Of a stretch of 64,000 bases of DNA, positions 7,777 to 15,727 are shown in pieces (position 1 is the first letter of the stretch; each line of letters begins with the position of its first letter). The position numbers and the translations under genes were made by a program. The notes beneath the pieces are model-generated. The model was not told where the DNA came from and did not search any database. It saw only the letters and a program-made list of their open reading frames with translations. The stretch is taken from NCBI GenBank assembly GCA_963843945.1, contig CAWJMF010000002.1:1550001-1614000 (forward strand), read 5' to 3'. The stretch comes from CAWJMF01 sp963843945 (GTDB lineage: Bacteria > Vulcanimicrobiota > Vulcanimicrobiia > Vulcanimicrobiales > Vulcanimicrobiaceae).

Positions 7777-8388
7777 CTATCCGCGCAGGCCGAAGCCCAG
7801 GCGCAGCGCGCTGATCCCGAAGTCGAAGATGAGCCCGAGGAAGATCGCGGCGATCGCCACCACGACGGCGAACCCTAGCGCATTCTCACGCGGAATTTTC
7901 AGCAACGGGGGCAGCCCCAGGTACAGCAGATACACCGCGTAGAGCCCGATCAGACTCGAGAACACGCGCAGGATCAGAAACTGCGGTAAGAGCAGGAGCA
8001 CGCCCGCCAGCCACATCGGCGTGTACGAATAGGTGACGAGCTTGAGGGCTTGCTCGAAGTCGGGTTCTCCGCTGAAGGGACGCGACAGCGTATTGACGAG
8101 CTGCCCCAGCAGGTAGACCGCGACCAGTGCCAGCGCCAGCGAAAGCAGCCCCTCGATGACCGCGGTCAGGATCGGAACGTGGTATGCCCCCCGCGCGCCC
8201 GCGACCCCGAACAGCGAGAGCCGCAGGACGCCGCAAACCGGGCCGATTGCGGCCAGCGGCAGCGCGTACCCCAGGAACAGCGGTTCCAAGGCGGTCGACT
8301 CCCGGGCGATCGCCGGCCATTCGCGCGCGGGATACGCCACGATCATCGCAGCCCGATCGAGAAGAGGCATTACTCTCTTCTTCGTCAC
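7777..8388 (-). CDS. Yip1-family integral membrane protein
   Basis: A 203-residue protein with about five hydrophobic helices, matching the bacterial Yip1 (PF04893) type. A short cytosolic start (LLDRAAMIVAYPAREWPAIA) precedes the first helix, and a conserved YSYTPMWLAGVL lies near residue 120. The GTG start overlaps the mutY stop as GTGA (8385-8388), so translation is likely coupled. An ATG six codons later is an alternative start. Function in bacteria is unknown. Confidence 0.8.
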   Translation of the reverse strand: MTKKRVMPLLDRAAMIVAYPAREWPAIARESTALEPLFLGYALPLAAIGPVCGVLRLSLFGVAGARGAYHVPILTAVIEGLLSLALALVAVYLLGQLVNTLSRPFSGEPDFEQALKLVTYSYTPMWLAGVLLLLPQFLILRVFSSLIGLYAVYLLYLGLPPLLKIPRENALGFAVVVAIAAIFLGLIFDFGISALRLGFGLRG

Positions 8389-9296
8389 TCAGCCAGGCGC
8401 AGCCCACGTTCCCCGGCCTCGACGACGCCCTCCCGTGTGAGATCCCGCACGATTCGTGCGACGACGTCCGGCTCGTGAGCGGTCAAATGGGGCGCAACCG
8501 CGCCTTGCAAATCGAGCAGCGAGATGCGCTGGCCCGGCGCCAAATCGCGCAGCCGGTCGATGACGCGGCCGCGCGCGAAGCGCGTCGTTTCCTCGTAGCG
8601 CAAACGTGCCTGCGGACCGCGCGATCGGGCGTGGAGTGCGGCCAACCTGGCCAGCCCGGCGGCGTCGACGGGCGCTGCCGCGCAATGCGTCTGCAGCGGG
8701 CAGAGCAGGCACTTCGGCGCGCGCGCCGTGCAGATGCCCGCGCCGAGATCCATGAGCGCCGAGTTGAACGCGAAGGCGCGGCCGGACGGAACCAGCTCGG
8801 CGGCCGCGTCGTCGATCTCGCGCGCGGTGCGCCGGGCGGGCCACTCGAGCCCGAACTGGGTGCGCTCCACGACGCGCCGCACGTTCACGTCGGGTGCGAC
8901 GACGTCGTCCCCGAAGACGAAGGCGAGGATCGCGCGCGCCGTGTACGGACCGATCCCGGGCAAGGCCCGCAGTTCCGCTTCAGCGCGCGGAAGTTCGCCG
9001 CCGAGACGCTCCTGTACGTCCCGCGCCAAACGGTGCAAGCGCACCGCTCGCGAGTTGTAGCCGAGGCCTTTCCAAGCGCGCACGACATCGGCTTGGGGCG
9101 CCGTCGCTAGCGCGGCGAACGACGGGAAGCGTGCGACGAAGCGTTCAAAGAGCGGTACCACGCGCTCGACCTGCGTCTGTTGCAGCATGAATTCGCTGAC
9201 CACGACGCGGTACGGCGTCGGTTGCGTGCGCCAAGGGAGCGCGGCGCGGCCGGCTTCTCCATGCCAGGCTAAGAGCGCCTCGGCGATCGGCTTCAG
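8385..9296 (-). CDS. mutY: Adenine DNA glycosylase MutY, apparent CTG start
   Basis: Removes adenine mispaired with 8-oxoguanine. Visible are the catalytic-glutamate region SEFMLQQTQV, the helix-hairpin-helix ALPGIGPYTARAIL, the aspartate in APDVNVRRV, and the iron-sulfur loop CTARAPKCLLCPLQTHC. The C-terminus is a short winged-helix-like domain as in actinobacterial MutY, not the NUDIX-like domain of E. coli MutY. The first ATG/GTG in frame is the GTG at 9203. However, the conserved LLAWHGEAGRAALPWR lies upstream of it in the same frame, so the protein must begin earlier. The only candidate is a CTG at 9296 that overlaps the stop of the preceding gene as CTGA. With it the protein has 303 residues. 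Confidence 0.85.
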   Translation of the reverse strand: MKPIAEALLAWHGEAGRAALPWRTQPTPYRVVVSEFMLQQTQVERVVPLFERFVARFPSFAALATAPQADVVRAWKGLGYNSRAVRLHRLARDVQERLGGELPRAEAELRALPGIGPYTARAILAFVFGDDVVAPDVNVRRVVERTQFGLEWPARRTAREIDDAAAELVPSGRAFAFNSALMDLGAGICTARAPKCLLCPLQTHCAAAPVDAAGLARLAALHARSRGPQARLRYEETTRFARGRVIDRLRDLAPGQRISLLDLQGAVAPHLTAHEPDVVARIVRDLTREGVVEAGERGLRLAE

Positions 9297-10756
9297 CGCG
9301 CCGAGACCTGCTCGATTGCGCGGCCGATGCGCCGGATGCCCTCGACCATTTCGTCACGCGACGTCGTGGTGATGGCCAAGCGGAAATTATGGTCGCCACC
9401 CGACTCGGCAAAAAATGCCTCTCCGAACAAGAACGTCGCACCCAAGCGTTCGGAGGCTTCGAGCAGCGCGCGGGCCCGCATTTCGCGCGGCGCGGTTGCC
9501 CAGAGATAGAAACCGCCGGCGCCGTTGGCCAGGCGCATTCCCTTGGGCCACGCCGCGGCGATCGTCTCGCGCGCGAGCGTGCGCCGCGCCGCGATTTCCT
9601 TACGCAGGCGCACGACGTGCGGATCGTAGGCGCGCGTCAAGTAGTCGCAAACGCCGGCCTGAACGTAAAGGCTCGTCGCCATGTCGTACGATTGTTTGCG
9701 CAACAGCAGCCGCTCGTAGATCGCACGGGGCGCGGTCAGCCAGCCGAGGCGCAGCGAAGGTGCGATCGTCTTCGAGAAGGTGCTCAGATAGACGACGTAG
9801 TCGGGCGAATGCGTCACCAGCGGCGCCGGTCCGCCGGCAACCAGCTCCCCGTAGGGGTCGTCCTCGACGATCGGTACGCGCGCGCGCTGCGCCAGGGTCA
9901 CGAGCCGTTCGCGCCGGTCGGCGTTCAGCGTTACGCCCGTCGGATTGTGCAGCGACGGCATCGTGTAGATAAAGCGCGGCCGGCGCGTGCGCAAGATCGC
10001 CTCGACGTGATCCACGCGCATGCCCTCGTCGTCGACGGCGACCGGCAGTGCGCGCAATCCGGCTATTTGGAAAATCTGCAGCGCGCCCGGATAGGTCGGC
10101 GCTTCGACGATGATCTCGTCGCCCGGCTCCGCCAAACTCTGCGCGACGAGCGTGATGCCTTGCGTCGAACCGGTAAGCACGAGAACCTCGCGCGGCTCGA
10201 CGCGGCAGCCGCGCCCGCGCATGCGCGCCGCAATCGCTTCTCGCAACGGCGCATGGCCTTCGGAATCGCCGTACGACAAGACGTAGTCCGGATCGCCGGC
10301 GACCCGCTCGAACGATTTCGCCAACTCGCCGAGCGGCGACGGCTCGACCGGCGGTACGCCTTGCACGAACGAGATGCGCTCGCCGTGAAACGTGGCCGCC
10401 AGTTCGCCCAGGACCGTCGGGTACGCGCCGACGCGCCAGGGCGGGAGGCTCACCCACCACGGGATCTCGGCCGCGCGCGGCTGTCCGCCGGCGGCGAGGC
10501 GCGCCACCCGCGAACCCGACCCGACGCGCTGTTCGATCAGCCCGTCGGCGACCAGTTCGCGGTACGCGTGGACGACGGTGCTGCGGTTCACGTTGAGCCG
10601 CTCCGCCAGAGCCCGTTCGGGCGGCAGCCGGGTCGACTCCGGGAGCGTGCCGGTCAGGATCGCCTCGCGCAGATCCTCGTAGATCTGCTGGTAGATCGGA
10701 ACGATGCTGTCCCGGTCGACGGTGGGGATCGCGCTCGGCCAGCCGATATCGCGCAT
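9293..10756 (-). CDS. MocR-type GntR regulator with aminotransferase domain
   Basis: A 487-residue fusion of a GntR winged helix (residues about 15-85, LPPERALAERLNVNRSTVVHAYREL) and a fold-type I aminotransferase domain. PLP lysine motif: YLSTFSKTIAPSLRLGW. MocR proteins control PLP, GABA, taurine or amino-acid genes and bind DNA as dimers. A perfect inverted repeat overlaps its start codon. The divergent neighbour is lpdA. It forms an operon with mutY and the Yip1 gene. The effector and targets are unknown; a catalytic aminotransferase role is less likely given the helix-turn-helix. Confidence 0.9.
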   Translation of the reverse strand: MRDIGWPSAIPTVDRDSIVPIYQQIYEDLREAILTGTLPESTRLPPERALAERLNVNRSTVVHAYRELVADGLIEQRVGSGSRVARLAAGGQPRAAEIPWWVSLPPWRVGAYPTVLGELAATFHGERISFVQGVPPVEPSPLGELAKSFERVAGDPDYVLSYGDSEGHAPLREAIAARMRGRGCRVEPREVLVLTGSTQGITLVAQSLAEPGDEIIVEAPTYPGALQIFQIAGLRALPVAVDDEGMRVDHVEAILRTRRPRFIYTMPSLHNPTGVTLNADRRERLVTLAQRARVPIVEDDPYGELVAGGPAPLVTHSPDYVVYLSTFSKTIAPSLRLGWLTAPRAIYERLLLRKQSYDMATSLYVQAGVCDYLTRAYDPHVVRLRKEIAARRTLARETIAAAWPKGMRLANGAGGFYLWATAPREMRARALLEASERLGATFLFGEAFFAESGGDHNFRLAITTTSRDEMVEGIRRIGRAIEQVSAR

Positions 10757-10781
10757 TGGATGGCTATTTCGCCATCCAATG
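10754..10781. promoter_or_regulatory. Perfect inverted repeat, putative MocR operator
   Basis: cattggatggc (10754-10764) and gccatccaatg (10771-10781) are perfect 11-base arms around a 6-base spacer. The left arm includes the start codon of the MocR gene. The site lies in the 104-base space between the divergent mocR-like gene and lpdA. A dimeric regulator bound here would block its own gene and could affect lpdA. Confidence 0.6.
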
Positions 10782-10860
10782 GCTGGGTTCCGGGCGAAAA
10801 TGCTCCCGCTCTTTAGGGGTTGAACAACGCGCTAAGCCTCGTGCGCAAAGGAGAAACCTC

Positions 10861-12306
10861 TTGGCTGACAAGCAAGTCGACGCCATTGTCATCGGTGCCG
10901 GTCCGGGCGGTTACCACGCCGCCATTCGCCTAGGGCAGCTGGGCAAGAGCGTCGTCTGCTTCGACCGGGACGAAGTCGGCGGCGTCTGCCTGAACTGGGG
11001 CTGCATTCCAACGAAAGCGTTGCTGCACGTTGGCGAGGTCGCGCGGCACATCCGCGAAGCCGGCAAGATCGGCTTGACGGTCGCCGCCCCCGAAGTCGAC
11101 CGCGCCGGCGTCGCGAAGTTCGCCAGCGACGTCGTCGGCTCCAACGTCAAAGGCGTCGAGACCCTCTTTAAAGCCAACAACGTCCAGTTCGCCTACGGCG
11201 AAGCCTCGTTCGTCTCGCCGAAAGTCGTCAGCCTTAAGAAGCGCGACGGCGGAAGCGAAACGTGGGAAGCCAAGGACGGCGTCGTGATCGCCACCGGCAG
11301 CGCACCGATCGACGTGAAAGCCTGGCCGCGCGACGGCGAGACGATCATCAACTCGGACGACGCGGTGCGCCTGGGGCGAATTCCAAAGTCGCTGCTGGTC
11401 ATCGGTGGCGGGGTGATCGGACTCGAATTCGCGACCGTCTACACGCGTCTCGGCGCGAAGGTGCTGGTCGTCGAAATGCTGCCGCAAATTCTCACCGGCA
11501 CCGACCTCGAAATATCGAAGACGATGGGACGCATCCTCAAGAAGCAGGGCGTCGAGATCGCGCTTGCAACGAAGGTGACCTCGCTCGAGAAGTCCGGCAG
11601 CGGCGTGAAGGCCGTCATCAACGGCGAGTTCACGAGCGGAAAAGATGAAACGCGCGAGTTCGAAATGGCCCTCGTCGCCGTCGGCCGCCGGCCGGTTACC
11701 GACAACCTCAACCTCGCAGCCGCCGGTCTTGCGACCGACGAGCGCGGATTCCTCACGGTCGACGCGCAGCGGCGCACGAAAGTACCCGGCATCTATGCCA
11801 TCGGCGACATCACGGGCGCACCGCTGCTCGCGCACAAAGCGATGAAAGAGGGGACCGTCGCGGCGGAAGTCATCGCCGGCGATCGCTCTTCGGCCTACGA
11901 TCCGGTTGCCGTTCCGAACTGCGTGTATACCGACCCGGAAGTCGCGACCGTGGGGCTTTCCGAGGAAGAAGCCAAGGCCGCGGGTCACGAGGTGCGCATC
12001 GGCAAGTTCCCGCTGATCGCGAGCGGCCGGGCACGCACGATGAACGAGTCGGACGGGCTTATCAAGCTGGTCGGCGACGCGAAGAGCGATCTGCTGCTCG
12101 GCATGCACATCGTTGCGCCGCAGGCCGAGTCGCTCATCGGCGAAGGCGTCATCGCGCTCGAGATGGGCGCGACGCTCGAGGACATCGGGCTTTCGATTCA
12201 TCCGCATCCGACGTTGACGGAGTCGATCATGGACGCGGCGGAGGCGGCGCATGGTAAGGCGATACATATTGTCAATCCGAAGCCTAAGACTCCGGTTGGG
12301 GTTTAG
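10861..12306 (+). CDS. lpdA: Dihydrolipoyl dehydrogenase (E3)
   Basis: A 481-residue flavoprotein that reoxidises dihydrolipoamide in 2-oxoacid dehydrogenase or glycine cleavage complexes. Start is the TTG at 10861, with AAAGGAG upstream. FAD motif VIGAGPGGYHAA; redox disulfide GGVCLNWGCIPTKALL; NAD motif VIGGGVIGLEFA; C-terminal catalytic histidine and glutamate in HPHPTLTES. All key residues are intact. It is followed by lipB, a small membrane protein gene and lipA, so the locus links the lipoyl enzyme to lipoyl cofactor synthesis. A folded repeat element separates it from lipB. Confidence 0.95.
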   Translation: MADKQVDAIVIGAGPGGYHAAIRLGQLGKSVVCFDRDEVGGVCLNWGCIPTKALLHVGEVARHIREAGKIGLTVAAPEVDRAGVAKFASDVVGSNVKGVETLFKANNVQFAYGEASFVSPKVVSLKKRDGGSETWEAKDGVVIATGSAPIDVKAWPRDGETIINSDDAVRLGRIPKSLLVIGGGVIGLEFATVYTRLGAKVLVVEMLPQILTGTDLEISKTMGRILKKQGVEIALATKVTSLEKSGSGVKAVINGEFTSGKDETREFEMALVAVGRRPVTDNLNLAAAGLATDERGFLTVDAQRRTKVPGIYAIGDITGAPLLAHKAMKEGTVAAEVIAGDRSSAYDPVAVPNCVYTDPEVATVGLSEEEAKAAGHEVRIGKFPLIASGRARTMNESDGLIKLVGDAKSDLLLGMHIVAPQAESLIGEGVIALEMGATLEDIGLSIHPHPTLTESIMDAAEAAHGKAIHIVNPKPKTPVGV

Positions 12307-12324
12307 GTAGCGGCTTTTGGGTCC

Positions 12325-12478
12325 GGTGGTGGTGGTGCGGTGCGAATGCTGCTGCGGGGGCGTCCGCGATTTCGCATCCATGCGAAATCGCTACTCTCCG
12401 ACTTTCCGCTCCCGCCGTCCCGGCTCCGCGGAAAGCTCGGAAGCCCCGCAGCAGCAATCGCACCGCGCCGCCACCACC
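12325..12478 (+). repeat. Dispersed three-way-junction element, copy A
   Basis: A 154-base palindromic element in the lpdA-lipB gap. The outer arms (12325-12359 and 12444-12478) pair over 35 positions with about three mismatches. Inside are hairpin 1 (gcgatttcgca, loop tcca, tgcgaaatcgc; 12366-12391) and hairpin 2 (ctttccgc 12402-12409 with gcggaaag 12428-12435). A second copy lies at 22737-22903 with the same layout and paired base changes. It could be a structured RNA or a palindromic mobile repeat; strand is assigned by its match to the gene direction here. Confidence 0.8.
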
Positions 12479-12497
12479 TGCCATCGCGCTGCCTATA

Positions 12498-13160
12498 GTG
12501 GAAAGAATGGGGCGCGTGCTGGAGCTTGGGCGACGCGGGTATCGGGAGGTGCTTGAGCTGCAGCGTAGCGTGCATGCGGCGGTGGCGCGTGGGGAGTCGC
12601 CGGATACTTGGATTTTGGTTGAGCATGAGCCGGTGGTGACGTTGGGGCGCAATTTTAAGCGGGGGAATCTGCTCTTCTCTCGCTCGTCTCTTTCGGAGCG
12701 GGGCATCGATTGCGTTGAGGTGGAGCGGGGTGGGGATGCGACCTATCACGGGCCGGGGCAGTTGGTGGTTTATCCGATTTTGAAATTGGAGCGGTTTCGG
12801 GAGGTGGTGCCGCTCGTTTCGAAGTTGGAGCGCGGGATGGTGGAGGCGCTGGCGAGGTTTGGGATTGAGGCGAGTGGGAAGGCGGAGCATCGCGGGGTTT
12901 ACGTCGGGGAGCGGGCGATTGGGGCGGTTGGCATTGCGGTGCGGCAGATGGCGTCGCTGCACGGGATCTCGCTCAACGTTTCGGTTGCGCTCGATTACGA
13001 CCGGTTGATCGTGCCTTGCGGGACGCCGGAGTTTGGGATCACGTCGATGGCGCGCGAGTTAGGGCGCGACGTTTCGCTCGACGAAGTGCGGCCGGTCTTG
13101 CTGACGGCGCTGGCTGGGGCGTTCGGGGTTCGGCTCGAGCGCGAGGCGGCGGCATGCTGA
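12498..13160 (+). CDS. lipB: Octanoyl-[acyl carrier protein]:protein octanoyltransferase
   Basis: A 220-residue LipB. It moves octanoyl from acyl carrier protein to lipoyl domains, the first step of lipoate assembly. The signature RGGDATYHGPGQLVVYPI is present, and the lysine/cysteine region appears as ERAIGAVGI and VPCGTPEFGITSM. The coding strand is unusually G-rich here compared with the rest of the window: 12841-12900 has 31 G and 8 C. The start is 20 bases after the folded element. It overlaps the next gene by seven bases. Confidence 0.92.
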   Translation: MERMGRVLELGRRGYREVLELQRSVHAAVARGESPDTWILVEHEPVVTLGRNFKRGNLLFSRSSLSERGIDCVEVERGGDATYHGPGQLVVYPILKLERFREVVPLVSKLERGMVEALARFGIEASGKAEHRGVYVGERAIGAVGIAVRQMASLHGISLNVSVALDYDRLIVPCGTPEFGITSMARELGRDVSLDEVRPVLLTALAGAFGVRLEREAAAC

Positions 13161-13390
13161 GCGGGATGGAGCCGGCACGGCGGTTGATGCTGATGCGACG
13201 GGCTTTGCTCGTAGCGACGCCGTTTGCGATCATCGGCGCGCTCTACGTTTCCGGAAAGAATCAGCTTTTGGGCTTGGTTTTGATCGCGGCGTTCTTCTTG
13301 ATCGCGGTGCGCTTCGCGCGCGTTCAGGAGAAGCTGGAAGCGCAGACCAAAGCGCCGTCCGAAGCGAGCCCGGGGACGGATCCGTCGTGA
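13154..13390 (+). CDS. Small membrane protein in lipoate operon
   Basis: A 78-residue protein starting at an ATG inside the last codons of lipB. It has two hydrophobic segments (ALLVATPFAIIGALYVSG and LLGLVLIAAFFLIAV) and a charged C-terminal tail. It shares GTGA with the lipA start. Its place inside the lipB-lipA pair is conserved only by inference; function is unknown. Confidence 0.7.
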   Translation: MLSGMEPARRLMLMRRALLVATPFAIIGALYVSGKNQLLGLVLIAAFFLIAVRFARVQEKLEAQTKAPSEASPGTDPS

Positions 13391-14262
13391 ACCAAAGCGA
13401 GTCGAAGCCGCGGCTGCCTAAACCCGATTGGCTCAAGGTGAAGTTGGCGCACGGTGAGAGCTACGAGTTGCTCAAGTCAAAGGTCAAGAAGCTCGAGCTG
13501 CATACCGTTTGCCAGGAAGCGATGTGCCCGAACATCGGCGAGTGCTGGGGTGCGGGCACGGCTACCATCATGATCCTGGGGGACACCTGTACGCGCGGCT
13601 GCCGCTTCTGCAACGTGAAGACGGGAAGCCCGCGGGGAGAGGTCGACTGGCTCGAGCCCAAGCGCGTCGCCGAAGCCGTGCGCGACATGGGCTGGAAGTA
13701 TCTCGTGCTGACCGCGGTCGATCGCGACGATCTCGCCGACGGTGGAGCGGCGATCTTTGCCGGAACCGTGCGCATGATCCACAAGCTCGTGCCCGAGGCG
13801 AAGGTCGAATGCCTGACCGGCGATTTCGCAGGCGACCTCAGCGCGCTCGACGTCGTGCTGGAGGCTGAGCCGGAAGTGCTCGCGCACAACCTCGAGACCG
13901 TTCCGCGGCTGCAGTCGACGGTGCGCGATAAGCGGGCCAACTTCGAGCAGTCGCTGGCGATCGTGCGCCACGCCAAGCAGAGCGGCAAGGTCCGCTACAC
14001 CAAGACTTCTTTGATGCTCGGACTCGGCGAGACCGAGTCAGAGATCGCCTCGACCATGGACGCCGCTCGAACGGCCGGCGTCGACATCTTCACGATGGGT
14101 CAATACCTTCAGCCTACGAAGCGTCACCTCGACGTCGTCGAATTCGTGACGCCCGAGAAGTTCGCGCGCCTGCGTGAGCTCGGCTTGTCAAAGGGCTTCC
14201 GTCAGGTGGTTTCGAGCCCGCTCTCGCGCAGCTCGTACCACGCCGAACAGGCTTTCCACTAG
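13387..14262 (+). CDS. lipA: Lipoyl synthase
   Basis: A 291-residue radical SAM enzyme that inserts two sulfurs into octanoyl groups. The auxiliary cluster cysteines lie in CQEAMCPNIGEC, and the radical SAM motif is CTRGCRFC. The C-terminal RSSYHAE serine motif, which ligates the auxiliary cluster, is visible as SPLSRSSYHAEQAF. The GTG start overlaps the preceding stop, consistent with one lpdA-lipB-lipA transcript. Confidence 0.96.
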   Translation: MNQSESKPRLPKPDWLKVKLAHGESYELLKSKVKKLELHTVCQEAMCPNIGECWGAGTATIMILGDTCTRGCRFCNVKTGSPRGEVDWLEPKRVAEAVRDMGWKYLVLTAVDRDDLADGGAAIFAGTVRMIHKLVPEAKVECLTGDFAGDLSALDVVLEAEPEVLAHNLETVPRLQSTVRDKRANFEQSLAIVRHAKQSGKVRYTKTSLMLGLGETESEIASTMDAARTAGVDIFTMGQYLQPTKRHLDVVEFVTPEKFARLRELGLSKGFRQVVSSPLSRSSYHAEQAFH

Positions 14263-14271
14263 GCGATTACG

Positions 14272-15687
14272 TTGGCGCAAGTCGCAGACGGCCTGCCGCC
14301 GAGCCGGCGCTGGCCGGCGGTCGCCGTCGTTTCGATCGGGACGATTCTCGCCGTCCTCGACACGTCGATCGCGAACGTCGCGCTGCCGACGATCGGTCGC
14401 GAGCTGCGCACCGATGCGGCCCTGACGATCTGGGTCGTCAACGCGTTTCAGATCAGCCTCATCATGACGCTCTTGCCGCTGTCGGCGCTGGGCGATTCGA
14501 TCGGCTACAAGCGCATCTACGCCGGGGGCCTCGCCGTGTTCACGCTCGGCTCGCTGGCCTGCGCGCTTTCGCACTCGCTCATGCAGCTGATCGTCTCGCG
14601 TGCGTTCCAGGGAATCGGCGGCGCCGGGATCATGAGCGTCGCTCCGGCGCTCTTTCGCAGCATCTTTCCGAACCGGCTCTTGGGACAAGCGCTAGGGATC
14701 AGCGCGCTCGTCGTCGCGTCGAGTTCGGCGGCGGGTCCGACGGTCGGCGGTTCGATTCTCGCCGTGTTGCCGTGGCCGTGGCTTTTCGCGGTGAACGTGC
14801 CGCTCGGAATCCTCGACTTCACGCTCGCAACGCGCCTGTTGCCCTCGAAAACCGGTCACGGTCATCGCTTTGACGTGCCGAGCGCGCTGCTCTCGGGTCC
14901 GGCAATCGCGCTGCTCGTCATCGCGCTCGACGGGTTCGCGCATCGAACGCCGTCGCTCGTCACGGCGCTCCTGCTGGCCGCCAGCATCGCGTTGCTCGCG
15001 CTCTTCGTGCGCCGGCAGCAACGCCTGGAACATCCGATGCTGCACCTCGAACTCTTTTGCATCGAGCGCTTCTCACTGGCGGCGGCCACCTCGCTGGCAT
15101 CGTTCACGGCGCAAGGTCTGGCTGTCGTCGCGCTGCCCTTTCTCTACCAGGTGGTGTTCGGGTACTCGCCGTTCGCCGCAGGTTTGCTATTGACGCCGTG
15201 GCCGGTGGCAATCGCGTTCATCGCGCCCGTCGCCGGCCATCTGGCGGACCGTTTTCCTCCACCGCTGCTCGCGACGGGCGGCCTGGCGGTTTTTGCGAGC
15301 GGACTCGCACTGCTGGCCTCGCTGCCGCCGCACGCCGCGCCGCTCGACATCGTTTGGCGCAGTGCCGTCTGCGGCGCCGGGTTCGGCTTCTTCCAAGCGC
15401 CCAACAACCGCGAGTTGATGGGCAGCGGCCCGCGCGAATACAGCGGCAACGCTTCGGGCATCCTCGCGACGGTTCGCGTTACGGGCCAGTCGCTCGGGGC
15501 GGCGATCGTTGCAGTGGTGCTCGGAACGGCCGGCGCGACGCTCGTCGCGGGTTCGCTCCACGGTCACGGCGAGTTCGAGCAACCGCTGCGCATCGCGCTG
15601 TGGATCGCGGCGGCCTTTGCTGCAACGGCGGCGCTGGTCAGCGCGCTGCGCCTGCGCGCCGTCCGCCGGGTGGCGGCACCCAGCTAA
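14272..15687 (+). CDS. MFS drug/H+ antiporter, DHA2 (EmrB/QacA) type
   Basis: A 471-residue transporter with about 14 hydrophobic helices. Motif LDTSIANVALPTIGRELR in helix 1 and GDSIGYKRIYAGGL (motif A) after helix 2 are typical of DHA2 efflux pumps. Motif C-like glycines occur in SSSAAGPTVGGSIL. It starts at a TTG ten bases after lipA with no clear ribosome site, so the start is uncertain. Substrate is unknown; export of small organic compounds is inferred from family. Confidence 0.87.
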   Translation: MAQVADGLPPSRRWPAVAVVSIGTILAVLDTSIANVALPTIGRELRTDAALTIWVVNAFQISLIMTLLPLSALGDSIGYKRIYAGGLAVFTLGSLACALSHSLMQLIVSRAFQGIGGAGIMSVAPALFRSIFPNRLLGQALGISALVVASSSAAGPTVGGSILAVLPWPWLFAVNVPLGILDFTLATRLLPSKTGHGHRFDVPSALLSGPAIALLVIALDGFAHRTPSLVTALLLAASIALLALFVRRQQRLEHPMLHLELFCIERFSLAAATSLASFTAQGLAVVALPFLYQVVFGYSPFAAGLLLTPWPVAIAFIAPVAGHLADRFPPPLLATGGLAVFASGLALLASLPPHAAPLDIVWRSAVCGAGFGFFQAPNNRELMGSGPREYSGNASGILATVRVTGQSLGAAIVAVVLGTAGATLVAGSLHGHGEFEQPLRIALWIAAAFAATAALVSALRLRAVRRVAAPS

Positions 15688-15727
15688 CGACGCAGGAGTT
15701 CCGCCGAGCGTAGGTACAGTCTGTTCC

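Noticed and set aside
9389..10816. 475-residue plus-strand frame opposite the MocR gene
   Set aside because: Pure antisense shadow of conserved coding sequence, with no recognisable domain.
10930..12381. 483-residue minus-strand frame opposite lpdA
   Set aside because: The plus strand encodes a complete dihydrolipoyl dehydrogenase with all catalytic residues; the antisense frame is Arg/Asp-rich filler.
12325..12478. Folded element read as a CRISPR unit, riboswitch or coding gene
   Set aside because: There are only two distant copies, no spacer series, no known aptamer core I can match, and no shared reading frame between copies.
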